NCBI GenBank assembly: GCA_023250795.1
Contig: JAHFAB010000146.1
Span: 1 to 5,640 of the forward strand
DNA: 5,640 nucleotides
Reading direction: 5' to 3'
Source of the DNA: Bacteriovoracaceae bacterium
Lineage (GTDB): Bacteria > Bdellovibrionota > UBA1018
Part shown: piece after piece, positions 5,201 to 5,640 of the stretch
Position numbering within the stretch: the first letter of the stretch is position 1
Layout of the letters: the number at the start of each line of letters is the position of its first letter
The notes under the pieces: model-generated
The model's database searches: none
What the model was told of the DNA's origin: nothing
The model's input: the letters and a program-made list of their open reading frames with translations, nothing else
Translations under genes and position numbers: made by a program

Positions 5201-5532
5201 GACTCTCAGAAAAAGAAGTCAAAGCTTTTATCCAAGTTTTAGACCCCTACTTAACAGATAAAAATGCCAGTCTATACCTCTACGGAAGCCGTACTCAAGA
5301 TCACCTCAAAGGGGGAGATATCGACTTACTTCTTGTTTTAGAAGACCCACAAAAAGCTGTCCCGTTATTAGAAAAAAAATATGAAATCTTAGTGCGCTTT
5401 AAAGAAAAAGTGGGTGAAAGAAAAATCGATTTAACAATAGCCACGACACTCAAAACTCAAACAGAACTCTTTTTAAAAGAAATTATGAAATCGACTCTCC
5501 TATTGAAAAAATGGTCTAACTATACTCAGTGA
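5197..5532 (+). CDS. mntA: MntA-like minimal nucleotidyltransferase antitoxin
   Basis: A 111-residue protein with the polymerase-beta/minimal nucleotidyltransferase fold. LYLYGSRTQDHLKGGDIDLLLVL (26-48) holds Gly30-Ser31 and the metal-binding Asp41-x-Asp43; RKIDLTIA supplies the third carboxylate, Asp78. In characterised pairs this enzyme transfers AMP from ATP to the HepT tyrosine and so blocks its RNase. The Gly-Ser to Asp spacing here is 9 residues (GSX9DXD), one shorter than the GSX10DXD described for MntA, with Gly-Gly replacing the usual Ser before the first Asp. All catalytic residues are present. The start ATG overlaps the HepT stop by 4 bp with no separate ribosome binding site, so its translation is coupled to the toxin's. 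The stop at 5530-5532 is followed about 55 bp later by a terminator-like hairpin. Confidence 0.83.
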   Translation: MRLSEKEVKAFIQVLDPYLTDKNASLYLYGSRTQDHLKGGDIDLLLVLEDPQKAVPLLEKKYEILVRFKEKVGERKIDLTIATTLKTQTELFLKEIMKSTLLLKKWSNYTQ

Positions 5533-5587
5533 CATAAATAATTGCGCAAGGCTGCGAGTAGATTTTGTGCCGAAACAAGGAAGGCGA

Positions 5588-5637
5588 GTAAAAAAACCGA
5601 AGGCATCCCCTCTGTGGGATGTTGAGGATTTTTTTAC
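5588..5637. terminator. nested hairpin, probable bidirectional intrinsic terminator
   Basis: An outer stem pairs GTAAAAAAA (5588-5596) with TTTTTTTAC (5629-5637), continued by CC/GG with one bulged A. An inner hairpin CATCCC (5604-5609) / GGGATG (5616-5621) has a 6-nt loop. Downstream T-runs on both strands suit termination after mntA and of any gene arriving from the right. The stretch 5533-5587 holds no gene; GCGAGTA occurs twice in it and next to the stem, which may be chance. Confidence 0.6.
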
Positions 5638-5640
5638 GAG

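Overview
The window looks like chromosome of a Gram-negative bacterium of moderate-to-low GC. It encodes a signal-peptide lipoprotein, an outer-membrane beta-barrel candidate ending in Phe, and a periplasmic c-type cytochrome domain protein. The mix resembles predatory or free-living Bdellovibrionota/deltaproteobacterial genomes, but no gene here is diagnostic and that placement is a low-confidence inference.

Layout. (1) 1-942, plus strand: the C-terminal part of a potassium-channel/RCK-type protein, overlapping by 4 bp a stand-alone cyclic-nucleotide-binding domain protein; together they look like a split ligand-gated channel operon. (2) 938-1109: a long hairpin repeat (copy 1) between convergent genes. 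(3) 1105-1827, minus strand: a DUF2442-like small protein followed by a secreted four-cysteine protein of unknown function. (4) 1828-2007: divergent promoter region. (5) 2008-4122, plus strand: an outer-membrane barrel candidate and a lipoprotein, 9 bp apart, probably an envelope pair. (6) 4119-4307: the second copy of the hairpin repeat, core inverted. (7) 4347-4688: small secreted cytochrome c-like protein, with a promoter starting right at the repeat's edge. (8) 4769-5532: a HepT-MntA (HEPN/minimal nucleotidyltransferase) toxin-antitoxin pair with ATGA overlap. (9) 5588-5637: nested hairpin, likely a bidirectional terminator.

The most notable thing is the two-copy repeat. Each copy has about 50-bp arms that are almost perfectly complementary within the copy (one mismatch in copy 1, none over 47 bp in copy 2), yet the arms differ between copies, so the differences are compensated. 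The arms enclose a GC-rich core conserved between copies (31/32 and 15/16 identical blocks) and lying in opposite orientation. Read on one strand, the core carries GGA-loop hairpins, one matching the SELEX consensus for the RNA-binding protein CsrA. All three genes touching the repeats end with a TAG that is part of the repeat's outer edge. This could be a mobile or structured RNA/DNA family, perhaps acting as terminator and CsrA-binding sponge; that function is inference.
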